The notes under the pieces are model-generated. The model did no database searches, was not told the origin of the DNA, and was given only the letters and a program-made list of their open reading frames with translations. Of a DNA stretch of 64,000 nucleotides, positions 45,773 through 58,625 are shown piece after piece. A program made the position numbers and the translations under genes. Position 1 is the stretch's first letter. The number at the start of each line of letters is the position of its first letter. This DNA is from Mucor racemosus. Taxonomy: Eukaryota; Mucoromycota; Mucoromycetes; Mucorales; Mucoraceae. Location of the stretch: NCBI GenBank assembly GCA_027405735.1, contig JAPEHQ010000004.1:1674001-1738000 (forward strand), written 5' to 3'.

Positions 45773-47529
45773 TTATGATTGAAATCCAAGTAATTCCTGC
45801 ATGCGTTGTTGTGTCTATATAAAATAATATGGTTAGCAAACAAATTTTGGGTAAATTCAGCACTAGTGCATACCTTTGTTGTTAAATAATGAAATACTGC
45901 TTCCTTCATCCAAGGTTGTTTATAGAAATCAGTTTGTCTCATCTCTTCTAAATTAACTTTACTTTCACCTAAAATAACCTCTAAATCTCTAGCTTGACTT
46001 GCAATCCATTTATTAATAAATTCAACTGGCTCTTTGGAGAATTGCATCAAGAAATCGCGCTTAATTTTACTGTTATTGATACTCTGTACACATTGAACAA
46101 TTTTGTCATCCAAGGCCATGATTTCTTTTTGTGTTAACGTAGATGAAACGATATGCGCCATTTTTTGTCGTACAATACTGTCTAATTCGACATCGATATC
46201 GTAAGCTTTTGATGATTGATGTAATGGTTTATCAACGCGAATTGTATAATCAATAACAATTGGATCGGGTCGGCTTAAATGTTGTGTGATAAGTTCTGGA
46301 AGTTGAGAAAAATGAAGTTGAGGATATCCAAAAATTTGGCCTAAACGGTTATCGCAGTGAATGAGACGTTTATCCTCTGCATCTTGAAGTTTATGATTCT
46401 AAAAACAAACATGTGTTAGCTCTTAAATCCTTTCATGAATCGATTCTCTTTACTTTGCAATAATTCCAAATGCCCATAACAATTTGGGGTTTTGTTTCCG
46501 TCTTGACATCCAATAAATCAGCTAATGCAGGACTTAATTTAAATTTTTGAGGGTTGGATTCAAGATTGATGATGATTTTGGCCTTGACATTAACATCTCC
46601 TTTTCTTTTGATCTCAATTCCATCAAAATCAGGTGTATTAGCTTGATTTTGCCACTATAAAACCTTCAATATTTTAACTCTTAATTAAACGAATTGCAAA
46701 TTACCTCGATTAAATTTCCTTCTGGATATAAACTGGGATCTCTTTCTAATTCTACAACCACAGAGCGAAAGAATGAAGTAAGTTTTTGAGCAGGCTGTGC
46801 CTTTTTTGTAGGAGCAGTAGGCTGAATTAAATGATTAATTTATCATAAATTGACAAAGTTTCTATATATTGATCTTACATCTAGTAATCTTCCTTCAATT
46901 TTAAGAGTCCAGCTGGGTACATTTCCATTATTCAAATCAAAGACATTCTCATCCTCTATGGTTGAGGATTGATCTGAAGTTGTGTTGGAAATAAAAAGAC
47001 GTAAGGTGCGATGTACCTTGTCAAAATAAAAAATGAATGTTGGTAACTCGAATAATATCATATATCCAAAAATGTTTAATTACCTTTGTAGGCTTGCCCA
47101 AGGCCTCCTGAATGTCCAATCTCTTTCTCATGATAGTAGCATCTAATTTCTTTTCAAATTCTACAAGATCAGTGTATAATTTTGATTCTGGTACAAAAGA
47201 TTCAATCTAAATGCCACAAGCGAAAACGTTAAATTAAATCCTCAATTGACTTTTTTTTTTTCCTTTGTTACCTTTGGTGGCATATTTTTATCAGTAGGTC
47301 TCTTCTTTCTAAGGTAATGAATTCACGCTTTCTTTAACATTGCTCTTTTTTTTTTTTTTGGAAAAAAACACGTATCAACTTACTTGATATGCTTTGTGAG
47401 GGTATCAGCCTCACTAGGTCTTTTTCTAAACTGCATTGCTCCTGGTGGCATTCCTTGAGGTGCGGCCATTCCTCCAGGTTGTTGCATATTGCCTGGATGT
47501 TGTTGATACACGTGAGGTTGAGGTTGCAT
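45773..47529 (-). CDS. SWI/SNF-type chromatin remodelling subunit (SMARCD/Swp73/Rsc6, SWIB domain)
   Basis: Start [15 protein letters not shown] at 47529, with a Gln/Pro/Gly/Met-rich N-terminus. Several short exons follow, including one encoding [13 protein letters not shown] near 47270-47310. Conserved parts are [67 protein letters not shown] and [11 protein letters not shown]. The SWIB/MDM2-like domain runs from [20 protein letters not shown] through [16 protein letters not shown] to [16 protein letters not shown]. The C-terminal helical part ends [13 protein letters not shown]. Members are core subunits of nucleosome-remodelling complexes. The last exon is only about 42 nt. It is convergent with the lactonase gene. 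Confidence 0.88.
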
Positions 47530-48376
47530 CTTTTAAAAAAGTATTTTATCTAAATATGAGAGAGAAAAGTCTGGATTTTGGGTGGCCACTCAAAATTATT
47601 CCAGTCCAAACAATCAATTTGATGTACCTGTTGTTGACGTCACGTACGTCAATACATTGGAAACTGTATGTTTACATGACAAATCTAATGGATAGAGCAA
47701 TAGTAAAAAACATTGAGAACAATCTAAGCATCATGCCATGTTTCCTCAAGTCGATGAAAGGAATTAATTATCAATTCGTATTGTAAAATTTAGAGTTAGT
47801 ATCGTATTTCTCAATATATTAAACACCCGAGAACGATGTGGTTTTTGATGGCAAATGCATATAAGAAATATACAGAGACAGTTTAGGTGTTTGGAAAGTA
47901 AATAAGGTAAAAATATATAAAATCCATTCATTTGTTATCCTGTGAAAATTCTTTGAATATGCAATATATTGGTTCCAAATCGTTTTATCAGCTCAAAATT
48001 GACGACTATTTGCATAACAAAGCAATGTAGTCTTTTGGACAGGCTTTATATCCAAAACTATTATGCCTTCAAACTAATTTTCACTGTTAAGCTTTGGTTT
48101 GAAAGTCGATTGCATGCTATAAAAAGTAGCGTAATTGAACATAAAATTACCCCCAAAAAGTGACAGTACATCCAAACAACATGAATTTCTGAAAAGCATC
48201 AAAACTTTGAAGAATTGTTTCGAGAGACATATACACGTTATATACCAATATAATACTGGAAAATAATACCAGGCATATTTATTTTAAGTTTGAGTTTTTC
48301 TTTCAAAATCTTTATTATTCATTGAAAACACAACAGCTTATATATTTATGAATATGCATTTTTAGGAATTTACAAT
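47530..48376. other. intergenic region
   Basis: Promoter side of the SWI/SNF subunit gene and 3' side of the glycosyltransferase gene. No gene recognised. Confidence 0.4.
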
Positions 48377-50207
48377 CTAATTTTTCTTTACTTTTTCTGT
48401 GCTAGCACTCTTCAAATTTGACAAAACAAGCGTTGCAGATTTGGTAGCTATCCACAAAGCAGCAATGACGGTAACCACTAAAGTTCCATATAAGTCTAAA
48501 TCATGGGATTTCAAGTAACTCATACGCTGATCAGCGCTTTCGCGATGCTTCAATATGCCACCTTCATGTGTATAAGCAACTTCTTCGACTAAATCAGCAC
48601 CTTTAGTAACACTATGTCTTGAATGGATCTGAACCAAAGCTTGAAATTTCTTTACATTACGCATAATTTCTCCAGTTTCATCAACTATTATTTGACGGAA
48701 TAACTCTACGGCTTGAGGAACAGTAAAATCAGTTTTCAAAATACCACCTAATTTGGTACGCTCAATTATTAAAGAGTTGCCAGGTTGATCACTAAAGAAA
48801 GGAAACATAACCATGCGAGTCCCTGAATGCATTGATTCATACCATGAGCCAAGGCCACCATGAGAAACAAATAATTTAGTAGAAGAATGGTGAAGAACAG
48901 CAGTTTGAGGAGCCCATTTAATAATACGAGCATGAGGATTTTTATGATTAAACATTTCTTGCACATTGTATGTAGTATTTGAAGATGTTACAATTGTATC
49001 AGGGAAAAAACCTGCAGCGTGAACAGAAGCCCAAAGGAATCCATCTAGTGTACCTTGTTCCATATTTTCTAGCAATCCAGTTAAAATGAGATTGATGTCT
49101 TTTTCGACTGGTGTGGCAATTTGACCAAATGCAATATAAGCAACACGATCATGAGCATTCAAGTACTCTTCAAGTTCAGGAGATAACGGTTGGTAATTTT
49201 TAGGAATAATCGGGCCTACATACTCAACCAAGGGACCCAATGGTCTAGCAGCAGAAAATCCATTTATTGAATTGACAAGCTTCAAAGAATTCTTCCATGT
49301 TTCGCTAGGATCTTCGATTTTTGCAGGAATACCAACTGCACGCTTTCTTTTCATGATAGAGTTCAAAACAGGCATCATTTCGTACATTTCAACTAAAGGT
49401 ATTACGAATTTGTTGAAAAGGCGATCCGAGAATGGCTGGAATTCAGTTGTGAAATCAGTCATTGTAGTTATTTTGTTATTGATATATGTAGCACTAGCAT
49501 CTAATTATCAATGTAAGTTTAAATCAAGTTTAAATATAATGTTTTATCATATTTACCTTTAGTGATTGGGATAGCAGTTGTAATAATGTACGGAATATCT
49601 AACAATTCAGCTGCGCTGTAGCATGCATCGGAAAAGTGATCGCAGATAGCCAGATCAATATTATTATTTTCAAAATATTTTTTGGCCATTTGGAAGTCTA
49701 TATAGATAATATTGTCAAGTGAGTAAATGGTCCATCATAAGCTATCATGTACACTATACATACCTCTTTCAAAAGAAGCATACACATAATCAAGTCCCAC
49801 TCTCATAAACTTGATAGAATCCCTTACAGTTTTCTTTGAATCACTTGTGAGTGAAGATGTGTTACTCATATCAACACCTTGACCAATAGTAATTGTATTA
49901 ACATAAGGGTTCGATTTGCTGAATTTGGTATATTCATCCTACATTAGCAATATAAATAATTACATTCAACAATACAAAACTATGTACTTACAACAGTGAT
50001 AAAAGTAAAATTGTGTCCTCTTATACCAAGCTCATTACCAATGCTCAAAACCCAACTGATATGCGACGATCCACCAAATGCAGAAAAGAATGCAATATTT
50101 TTGGAGCAATTTTCATCTTGAAAGGTCGATTTTAATTCAACTGCATTACATTGTTGAACAATCAAGCTTGCAGCAATCAGAAATGCAGATTTATTATTAA
50201 ACTTCAT
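48377..50207 (-). CDS. UDP-glycosyltransferase (GT1, membrane-anchored)
   Basis: Four exons: 49992-50207, 49764-49938, 49557-49697 and 48377-49500, giving about 551 residues. An N-terminal signal peptide (MKFNNKSAFLIAASLIVQQCNA) is followed by the acceptor-side domain with FFSAFGGSSHISWVLSIGNEL (His after the glycine-rich loop). The donor-side signature is WAPQTAVLHHSS then FVSHGGLGSWYESMHSG and PFFSDQPGN, the PSPG-like box of UDP-sugar transferases. A hydrophobic segment near the C-terminus (LYGTLVVTVIAALWIATKSA) fits a type I anchor, and the last residues KVKKN suit a KxKxx ER-retrieval signal. Such enzymes glycosylate sterols, lipids or xenobiotics; the substrate here is unknown. Confidence 0.88.
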
Positions 50208-51540
50208 TTTATCAGTTTAATAGTAAAGAGTAGATCGAGTTAGCTTTTTTCAATTCAAACCATTTTAAACAAAAAAATATGCGGTTACCATTTGAACTAC
50301 TGATGGCATACGGATAAATTTTAAGCGATCATCCGAAATTTAAGTAGGTAGATTTGCAGATGAAGCTACTAAATTAATAAAAGAAATAAAACTAAAGGTA
50401 TAGTTATAAATTCGTTCCTCCAAGACGCCGGTTTTATGAATTTTGGATTCTATAAAATGTCAACTAAATCGAAATGAGCATACATATATAACTAAAGCTC
50501 TTCTGACATTTTCTGAATGTTTCGGTACATGATCACCGAGATTTGCTTATCAATGAAGCGCGGCACACGAATACAACATAAGCAAACCACTATTTTCAAA
50601 TTGAGACAATAATGTTGTTAAACTAAATGAAATCGATAATTTTTGGCTCTGGCTTGCATTCATGTATAGAAATTTGATAACACTGAAAAGTGTTTGTAGA
50701 TCATTTGAAGTAGAGAATAAATAACAGTTGCTCATCGAAATAATCACTACTATACCTTTTTTTCATAGAAGGACATACGAAACTATATGCATAGTACTAC
50801 AATCGATAAGCTATACTTAAATGAGCTCATGCAATAAGATACACGACCTTTCATACATCTCATTATATTCCGCGGGGAAGTCTTCTCAAAATATCGGATA
50901 AGGTCGGATATATTCAAAAGAAGTAAAATCTATAACATATTGATACCGTATGTGCAGTTGCTATGGTGGAAATCTTTCAATCTGACACGCATACCCTCTC
51001 CATGCATCATAATCAACATTTGCCTTGTCATTTTGTATCCGTATAAACGCATTTGATATCTGATCTTTGAGGATAATTATTCTTAATAAATAGTTGAGTA
51101 GTAGCCACATTTTTTCGGTATGCATTCTGAAATTCAAAAAAGTGCATGTTAAATAAAATCTTTCAATGCTCGCTGGCTAATTACTTTAATAGCCTTTAAA
51201 TCAACATGTTTAAAATATTTTTAAACATACCTTAAACTACTTTCTGAAGCTCGGTCTAACTAAATTTATCTTTACGTTTCATACATGATTGCTATATTTT
51301 TTTTCTTTCTTTTTGGGAACATAGAAATATGATAAAATCGGCTATCTTAAACACTATATGTACATGGTAAAGTCGGGCATACTTCTAATTCCTGGAGGCC
51401 ACCATTCTCCAATAGAATCGCTAATTTCAAAGGAAAGAGGCGTGTCGTATTCCGATATTATTTTACATTCCAATGCTTAAATCTTAAATTTACGCAGCAT
51501 GTTGTCAAACCTTAGATACTGCTACATATATGAGTTGGTC
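50208..51540. other. intergenic region
   Basis: No gene recognised on either strand; AT-rich. Confidence 0.4.
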
Positions 51541-52401
51541 ACTTTATGCTATCTATTCCTAAGTTTATTTTATATCTCACAAAAGACTCAAAAAACATAT
51601 ATTAATTTAAAAAAATTCTGAGCACTTTTATTTTTTTTTCATTTTTTTTGGCATTTCTATAGTAGATTTCAAAATATTCGTTAAATTGAGCAGTAGGTTT
51701 TTTTTACTTATATCATCGAGCTTGTTGAGCTCTCTTAGATCCAATTTAGTTTTTTTTTGAAAATATTGATTTTTCATGGAGATATCCTCAAAAATGTGTA
51801 CAAAAATATACCTTCGTTTCTAGCTTCCTTTTTCCCTTGTATACCCTCATCCCAAATTCTGAATCTGAAAAAAAATTGAACAAAAATCTGGTTTTCTCTA
51901 TGAAAAATGTAGCTAGAAGATTCCACAATAGCTCTATCGATAGATACGTTTTTTGCGCATCATTTCAGTTACTTATATTTTAAATATGTTTATCAAAAGC
52001 GATGTGTATCTTCAAAAAACCTCCAAAATTTCATTTGCATTTTGTGCAAAATTTAATGTGAAACATTTGACTGAATTTTATTTAGATGGATGCAAAATTT
52101 AAAACTGTACACAAGATATTTAATGCACTAGGTCTACTTACTTTGCAGTTCATGAACTATTAAATCATTTTGTTTTTTGGATCATTTTTTGTTCGATTTT
52201 ACAACAAATCGATTTTGTAACTCAGCTATGATAGGTTTTCAGCTGTAATGGAAACTATTATTTTGATTATCTCGACAGAAAATCAACATTTTTCGCTGAA
52301 ACAAAAAAGGCAGAGTATTTTTCAGTTGGATCTATCTTGTGAACGCAAAAAATCAATTCGGGTGCTTAATTTTACAATCGATTTTAGGTCAATATTTAGT
52401 T
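51540..52401 (+). repeat. repeat R1, copy D (internally deleted)
   Basis: It matches R1 but joins the left end (...AAAGACTCAAAAA) directly to the part starting TAATTTAAAAAAATTCTGAGCAC, losing about 300 bp. It is more diverged than A versus B. It is cut on the right by LTR2 at 52402. Confidence 0.72.
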
Positions 52402-53123
52402 TGCAGTGAAATTACATACTAAAAACGCTTGATAATAATAAAATAACCTAACTTCCAAGTGTAGCTCATAAAATATGATGTCAATTGAAATATAAGCGAC
52501 AATAATAAACAAACGCTTCAATTGAACACAATAAAAAGCGCATGCTAAAGATATGAAATACCTTTTTGAACCATACACCATACATGTCGTGTAGATGATA
52601 GCACCCTTGATCACGGCACAATCAAATACACAAATGACATATATATCAAAACAGGATTCTATCCAAATCAATAACAATAATAAACAAAGATATCAATTTA
52701 GTCAACTACTCATATATATTGAAGTTGCACTATCAATATAAATAAGATCCAAGCATATAAAAATTACCCCTTAACTCAAGGTTACATAAAATAGATATAA
52801 CAATAATAAACAAAACAAACATTTCCCAAAAAGGTCGATATTGTCACACTTGAAATCAATCCCTTATGGTCAATGCTCTACATGATTTACCCCTTAAAAT
52901 ATTAAATTAATAACAATGTACTCAAAACTAGAAGATTACTAAGTATACACCCATTCAAGTCTGATGGTATCCAAGTTCTCCAAATTACTATAAATACCCT
53001 CACACTTTTTCAATTATTTTAAACCTTCAGAAATCTTTTGTAATAAAAACTTTAGCTGATTATAATTGTATTTCTACCGCTTTTTATTTTTATTTTTAGT
53101 AAACAACATCGTTATTCACTGCA
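52402..53123 (-). mobile_element. LTR2, second copy (solo, inverted), intact ends
   Basis: 722 bp with perfect terminal inverted nonamers TGCAGTGAA and TTCACTGCA. Its reverse complement matches 20249-21230 without the nested LTR1 and so shows that LTR's empty site (GCATGCG...TATTGTG). No target duplication is obvious (TAGTT left, ATACT right). No gag is next to it. Confidence 0.7.
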
Positions 53124-53719
53124 ATACTGGAGCCGTGATTCTGTTGTTGTTCAATTGATCTGACTTTCGGTTCATGAACTATTATTGTTCTACGTTTGGA
53201 TTTGACATCCGGTTAAGAATGATACATCAAATATTGATCCAAGTAAGCACTAATTCCATAAATATTCAGTGCTATACTTGCTGAATAAATGTTCCAAGGT
53301 TTAGTTTCCATAGGTTATTGTGCATTTAGTACATAAGTTTGAACGTTTGAATAATAAGTTGATTACCTGCTATTTTTGCACCTACTAAGCTTAGTAATAA
53401 GCTCACCAGTTCTCAATTAATATGAATCCAAATAAGCTTCCGTTGCAACAGTAGGTACGTCTAGAGTTTATCCACAAAATTACAAAGGATTCGTCCTTAT
53501 CGAGTTGTTGTGAGGATGGGGAAATAGATATATCTACCTTTTTCAACTATTTGTATGGCTGTATGGGTTTTTTCAGATATTTTTGGAACAATTTTATAAA
53601 ATCAAATAATGGTTCGAAACTAAATTTTGGAGTTGCACTTAATGCGCAGTGAATATACAAATAAAATATCTTGATTTCATTAGCTAACAGTTGTTTTTAA
53701 AGGAATTTAGCTCAGTTTA

Positions 53720-53770
53720 TTAGGATTAGGATTAGGATTAGGATTAGGATTAGGATTAGGATTAGGATTA
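53720..53770 (+). repeat. (TTAGGA)n microsatellite, about 8 units, then (ATCAGT)n and (AT)n
   Basis: Perfect hexamer repeat from 53720 to 53770, directly followed by about three ATCAGT units and an AT run to about 53819. It resembles telomeric TTAGGG with the final base changed in every unit. Confidence 0.9.
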
Positions 53771-53839
53771 ATATCAGTATCAGTATCAGTATACATACAT
53801 ATATATATATATATATATTACAGCAGTAATAGTATCTAG

Positions 53840-54060
53840 AATTTTGATTTTAGCATCCCATTGATTTACTAGTTAAATCCTCAGATGCCCACTATTTGTA
53901 TGGGGCTTTTGGTTTAACAGATCTTCGTAAAGTAGAAATAGCGCTAAATCAGAGCATGCATGGCAATGACAACTATCTAAAGTAATAAGTAAACGTTCTC
54001 TTTATGTGTAATCAAAGCTGTAGTGCAATGTGCTATATATAAATCTATTTTTTAAAAAAT
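53840..54060 (+). repeat. inverted dispersed repeat, partner at 59580-59790
   Basis: Shared words in inverted orientation include AGAAATAGCGCTAAATC, AATAAGTAAACGTTCTCTTT and AAAGCTGTAGTG. About 70-75% similar by eye; no coding motif. Confidence 0.6.
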
Positions 54061-55374
54061 GTTGGATTTCAAATATTGATTTAAACAACTGTGAGCAAAT
54101 AAATACTGGAAAATCGTACATAAACCTTGTTTCTTGAAAAGTTGCTTTATTACATGGGCAGCAGTTAATTTCAAATTAAATAATGGGCAGTGTTTTCTAT
54201 ATACTGTGTACTTTTGAATTTTGAAAAATGTAGGTTTTTGATGGAATTACATACTATTAATAAAACAAGGTATCTCAAGGTAGATCCTTTGTCTAAATGC
54301 AAACCTCAGCAGCAAAATGTTTTGCATTTATGAAACGCTTTAGAAGCCAATAACATTCTTGCTTGCATCTTCTAAACCATTACTGATAAAACGATTGTAG
54401 ATTATCTTTTTGTAATTGATTTATGATCAAAAGGTGAGGGTTTGGATGTTGGCGATTCCTGAACAATTTTCGATTTGAAATTTATACATAAATAGCGCCA
54501 TTAGATGAGCAACTAATCATTTTATATATATATATATATATAGGTCAATTAACAAGCTTCATATCTTTTATATATTATTTTTTGAGAAATCTGCAGAAAA
54601 GGCATTGCTGATATATAATATGAACCATGCATCTAAACTTTTTGTTCTGGAAAAGAGTTACTAAAAGCAAGGATATTATATAAATGTATAGAGATATATC
54701 AAATTTATTGATACTGCAGACTGACTAGAGAACTAAAAATGAGTATTCGAGTATATTTAATATTTTTTTATCGTGAGATATACTATATGAATGCTAAAAA
54801 AAGTTTGGAATGGGTGTGAAACTATAGAAATGTATTGCTGAAATAGTCTTTGTGTCAACAAAATTAAGCTTTTGTATTGATATTTTGATATTTTGTCTGA
54901 GCATTTCTAATAATTATTCAAAAATTCAAATGAATCATTATATGCTACATTCATTGTACATGTGTGATGCGGTTAATGCAACTTACAGTGTGTACGGTAC
55001 TCACAATTCCTGATTTTGGTGACAATATTCATCTTCACATGCTTTTATTTATGATATCATTGAACTAATAACATATTTAAACTGAAATAAGGTAGCAACT
55101 GTGTCAAAGATTACGCTACCTTTGAGATAATGAACTTTAACAAAGACATACAAGAATCACAAGCACACAAAAGTGAATATTTAGAGTTTGTGCAACAAGA
55201 TAAGATGGGTAAAATAGCAGTGCAGTCTCCGAGTTTAATCCAAAAAAAAAAAAAAAAAAAAAAAAAAGAGGTGCGTGCATATTTAAACGCCTGAGATTTC
55301 CGCTGTTCGAGCTCTCTTCCCTTCCTCCCTTTTCTCTTTTTGCCCGGCATTTATAACACAAAGCAGAATATTTT

Positions 55375-56647
55375 ATGATTACAATTTTACCTTCCAAGGT
55401 GAAATTACTTCACTTTCCAAGATCACATTTAGCGCATGTGACACATGCAATTGTTAAATCTGTCTTTTTCGAAGATACAAAAGAGTAAAAACAATAAAAA
55501 ATCAATGGCTTATTATATAATTTTCTGATCAATTTTTTTTACTGTAGCTCTCAGTATTTTTTTTCATTCACAGAAAATGCTTATGAAATATCAATTGTAG
55601 CAAGCAAACAGATCATTGATAATGAATTTATACCCTTACTTAATATGGCTCAATGTCATGATATGCGTTCATCAAATGATAGTTATCGTGTTTTGCAAGT
55701 AGATGATGAAGGTGGACAAGGTAAAATATACGCTAAAAAAATGGTACTCGTTTACTCAAATAATCGGGGTTTATGTTTCTATTGTATTAGATTCAAGTGG
55801 TAAACGTATCAGTGATCTTTCGGGTCCATTGGCTCAAGGCAAATTCTCCATTTTCTACATGTCAACATATCAAACTGATTTTGTATTGGTAAATTTGTAT
55901 AAATCATTTAAAAGTATCATATTAATATATTTCATTTAGGTAAAAGAAAGAAGATTAAGGCAGGCCGTACAATTACTTCAGAAACATGAATTTGAGTTTG
56001 ATCTCGATTCAATAGATCATTTTTTAGGTGGCTCTCCTCCTCCTATGTCTACATCCGATAATAGGCTTTCAATGGCAAGTGATACTTCATTATTACTCGA
56101 AGAAGACTTTGAAAAATCAGTATTGACAGACGAACTTCAATGTGTTGGATTGAATCCGCATTATCATTCCGAATGGGCCATGACAGTACTCAAAATTCTA
56201 TCTTATCCTGAATTGATTTCACCAGATGGAAGGTAAATAATGAACAATCATAACATGAAGCAATAATTAATTATGATGTATAGTAAAAATGATACCCGAT
56301 TCTTTTCGTATACAGCATCAAGTGATGGAATTTCACTTATCGCAAATCAAAATATATTAGATTTATTCGAACAAGATGCAATTTTTCAAGATGAGGAATC
56401 CCAAGCTTATCGTGTCATACAAGTAAACTTAGCTGGATCTAATTTGGATCGTTGTGGTATTGTTTGGTCGATTTCTCATCCATTAGCAACTGAAGCACAT
56501 ATTAACCTGCTGTATCTCAGTACATTCAAAAGTGCCAATGTCTTGGTGTCATCAGATGATTTAGGAAGAGCAGAGGAAATTCTTGCAGATGACTTGGAAA
56601 ATATCAGGGGAATGCTTGCTGAGGTTGTATTAGAGCCAACCTTGTAG
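55375..56647 (+). CDS. CASTOR/GATS-like ACT-domain protein
   Basis: Five exons: 55375-55484, 55548-55720, 55791-55888, 55940-56232 and 56284-56647, giving 345 residues; phases match at every junction. Start MITILPSKVKLLHFPRSHLA. Tandem ACT-like modules are suggested by FFSFTENAYEISIVASKQI, KFSIFYMSTYQTDFVLVKER, DGISLIANQNILDLF and INLLYLSTFKSANVLVSSDD. This matches the layout of animal CASTOR1/2 (about 330 residues), cytosolic arginine sensors that restrain GATOR2/TORC1. The phrase STYQTDFVLV is especially close. Fungal members have little assigned function, so arginine sensing here is inference. The acidic Ser-rich linker (SPPPMSTSDNRLSM) is fungal-specific. Confidence 0.78.
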
Positions 56648-57958
56648 AGAAGAAGAAAAACAAACGTTACACATACCAAATACCTTATCTTTCCCTAATA
56701 TATATTGACTCGAAAAAAAAAATTATTATATATGCATGTTAAATAAAATTCCCTTTTGAAATAATTGGTGTTAATCGAAAAATTGTCTTTGTTTGCGTTT
56801 AAGCGAGTAAATAATACGATCCTGATTTGATCGGACAAGGAAGAAATTGAAACCCTAAAGATTGGGTTATCTCTCTTCGATAATAAAATAGGATCAATAT
56901 TTAAGCATCAACAAAATCTGTTAATAGATGGGCCCATGATGACAACTATGTACAAATGTATAAATCATAAACACGGGTTGTTGTGTTTTTCAAGGTTCGG
57001 TGATACATCTTCACAAACTGTAATACCCCAGTTTTAATTGATGAGATAAGCTGGTATATAAAAGGCATTTATTTAGATAAGATAATATACGGTAGTAATT
57101 AGATCTAAAATATCAAGTGTATCGTATCATATTGTAAGTGAGAATGGTACATATATATATATATATTTCAAATTCATGATTTTAATGCCAAGCAATGTAT
57201 TAGAAAAAGTGTCAAAAAGCACTTGAACTATGCGTCGAATTGGTGAAAACCAAATTATTTATATTTAAACCACTATATGCACTCAAAATAGAACATGTTT
57301 TACATGAACCTATACTAACGCTTAATTGATCTGCTATTAAGAATATATACTGTAATGATCTGTAATCTTGGACAAATATTATGGTCAGAACGATATGCTA
57401 ATGATATGATCCGTAATATTAGAGATCAGCGAGCACTGATTGAAGGAAGGTTGGTGTTCTTATTTGTAAATTAGATATAAGGAATTATGAAATGATTTCC
57501 TTGTAATATTTATAGGAACATTTAAGATGAGCATTACTGCTATGAATTATATTATAGTGATAATTTGATTCATTACATATGCTGTTTCACTTTTTGAACA
57601 ATATTTTCATTGATATTTGATCTGAATTATCTCGAAAAGTAATGTAAATTAAGATATTAAATGTATAAATACCATTCACATTTATTCATTTCATGAATTA
57701 GTATATATTAATATGCCCATGTCTTTGAACTTGCTCTGTGATAGAATCAATTTTGCTGAATTAAGGTCATAATTATGTCCATGAATGTGTTCAAGGACAA
57801 GCAGCAAGTTCTTGAACATGTAAAGTGACCTCAATCAGACCTGTAAAATAATCGTTCAAAGGTGATTTTGTAAACATAGCTGTATCTAGCAACAAAATCT
57901 GTTTTTCGTTAAATTTTCTATGCAAACTTTAACGTTGCTGAGAACACGAACAAGAAAA
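56648..57958. other. intergenic region
   Basis: No intact gene. Short open stretch at 57355-57471 (39 codons) without known motif; (AT)n near 57150-57168. Confidence 0.35.
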
Positions 57959-58625
57959 ATGGATACTAATGAAAGTGATACTTTTGATTCGTCTGCAAGT
58001 ACAGTTACTACGGCCATTACTACTATTGAAACAATATTCCACAACGAGTAATTATCAGCTTTATTTAATGGGTCATGTTCCTCTCATTGATGATGATGGT
58101 TCTCAACTTTACAAACCTTTTTGCTACAGTCAATATATTGGTTTGCTCGGTAAATATAAATGCACCGTTTCTGGTCACTTCACAAGACATACTAACAATA
58201 AGTATTGACATCCCAAATGAAAATAAGCATCACATTAAATTTTTACTATTTAGTATGATGAATCTAACGCTATTATTCCTTCTTCTTCAAAAGATAAATC
58301 TTATAACTTTATTGTTGCTGGCGATTCTAAAGCTGATGATATGGAAAAAGAATTAGGCCAAATTGCTGTTAGACTTTTCAATACACCTTCTGTTATCCCC
58401 TAGAACAACTCTGCCCTTTGTGTCTATTCTTATAATACCTAGAAATTTGATGGTTACCCTATTGCCACAGTTTGTCACTGGGACCAATACTACATTGATC
58501 TTGGTAAAGCTAATGCTGTAAAAATTGAATTTGAACTTGAATACGCTGCATGTGGCCTTTATGGTGTCGATCATTTTGATGGCAATGGTGTACCAAAAGC
58601 CATTTCCAATCTTGCTGGTGATTAA
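57959..58625 (+). pseudogene. unrecognised protein pseudogene (frameshift and stops)
   Basis: ATG 57959 opens MDTNESDTFDSSASTVTTAI and stops at about 58051. The next frame carries QLYLMGHVPLIDDDGSQLYK and KYKCTVSGHFTRHTN. After a probable intron (58202-58254) comes ESNAIIPSSSKDKSYNF, then FNTPSVIP with a TAG, a second TAG, and GYPIATVCHWDQYYIDLGKA running to a final TAA near 58625. One frameshift and two in-frame stops make it non-functional. I do not recognise the family. It is Ser/Thr-rich at the start and then globular-looking. Confidence 0.55.

Larger units (their letters stand above)
53124..55374. other. repeat-rich, gene-free region
   Basis: It contains the TTAGGA array, a (TA)n tract near 54525-54541, a segment (53840-54060) that is an inverted relative of 59580-59790, and a pure A-tract of about 26 at 55241-55267. 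A pyrimidine-rich block (55310-55345) precedes the CASTOR-like gene. Confidence 0.5.

Noticed and set aside
53720..53770. True chromosome end
   Set aside because: The array is short, the unit is TTAGGA and genes continue on both sides.
57355..57471. 39-codon plus-strand open stretch
   Set aside because: Too short, no motif and no splice partners.
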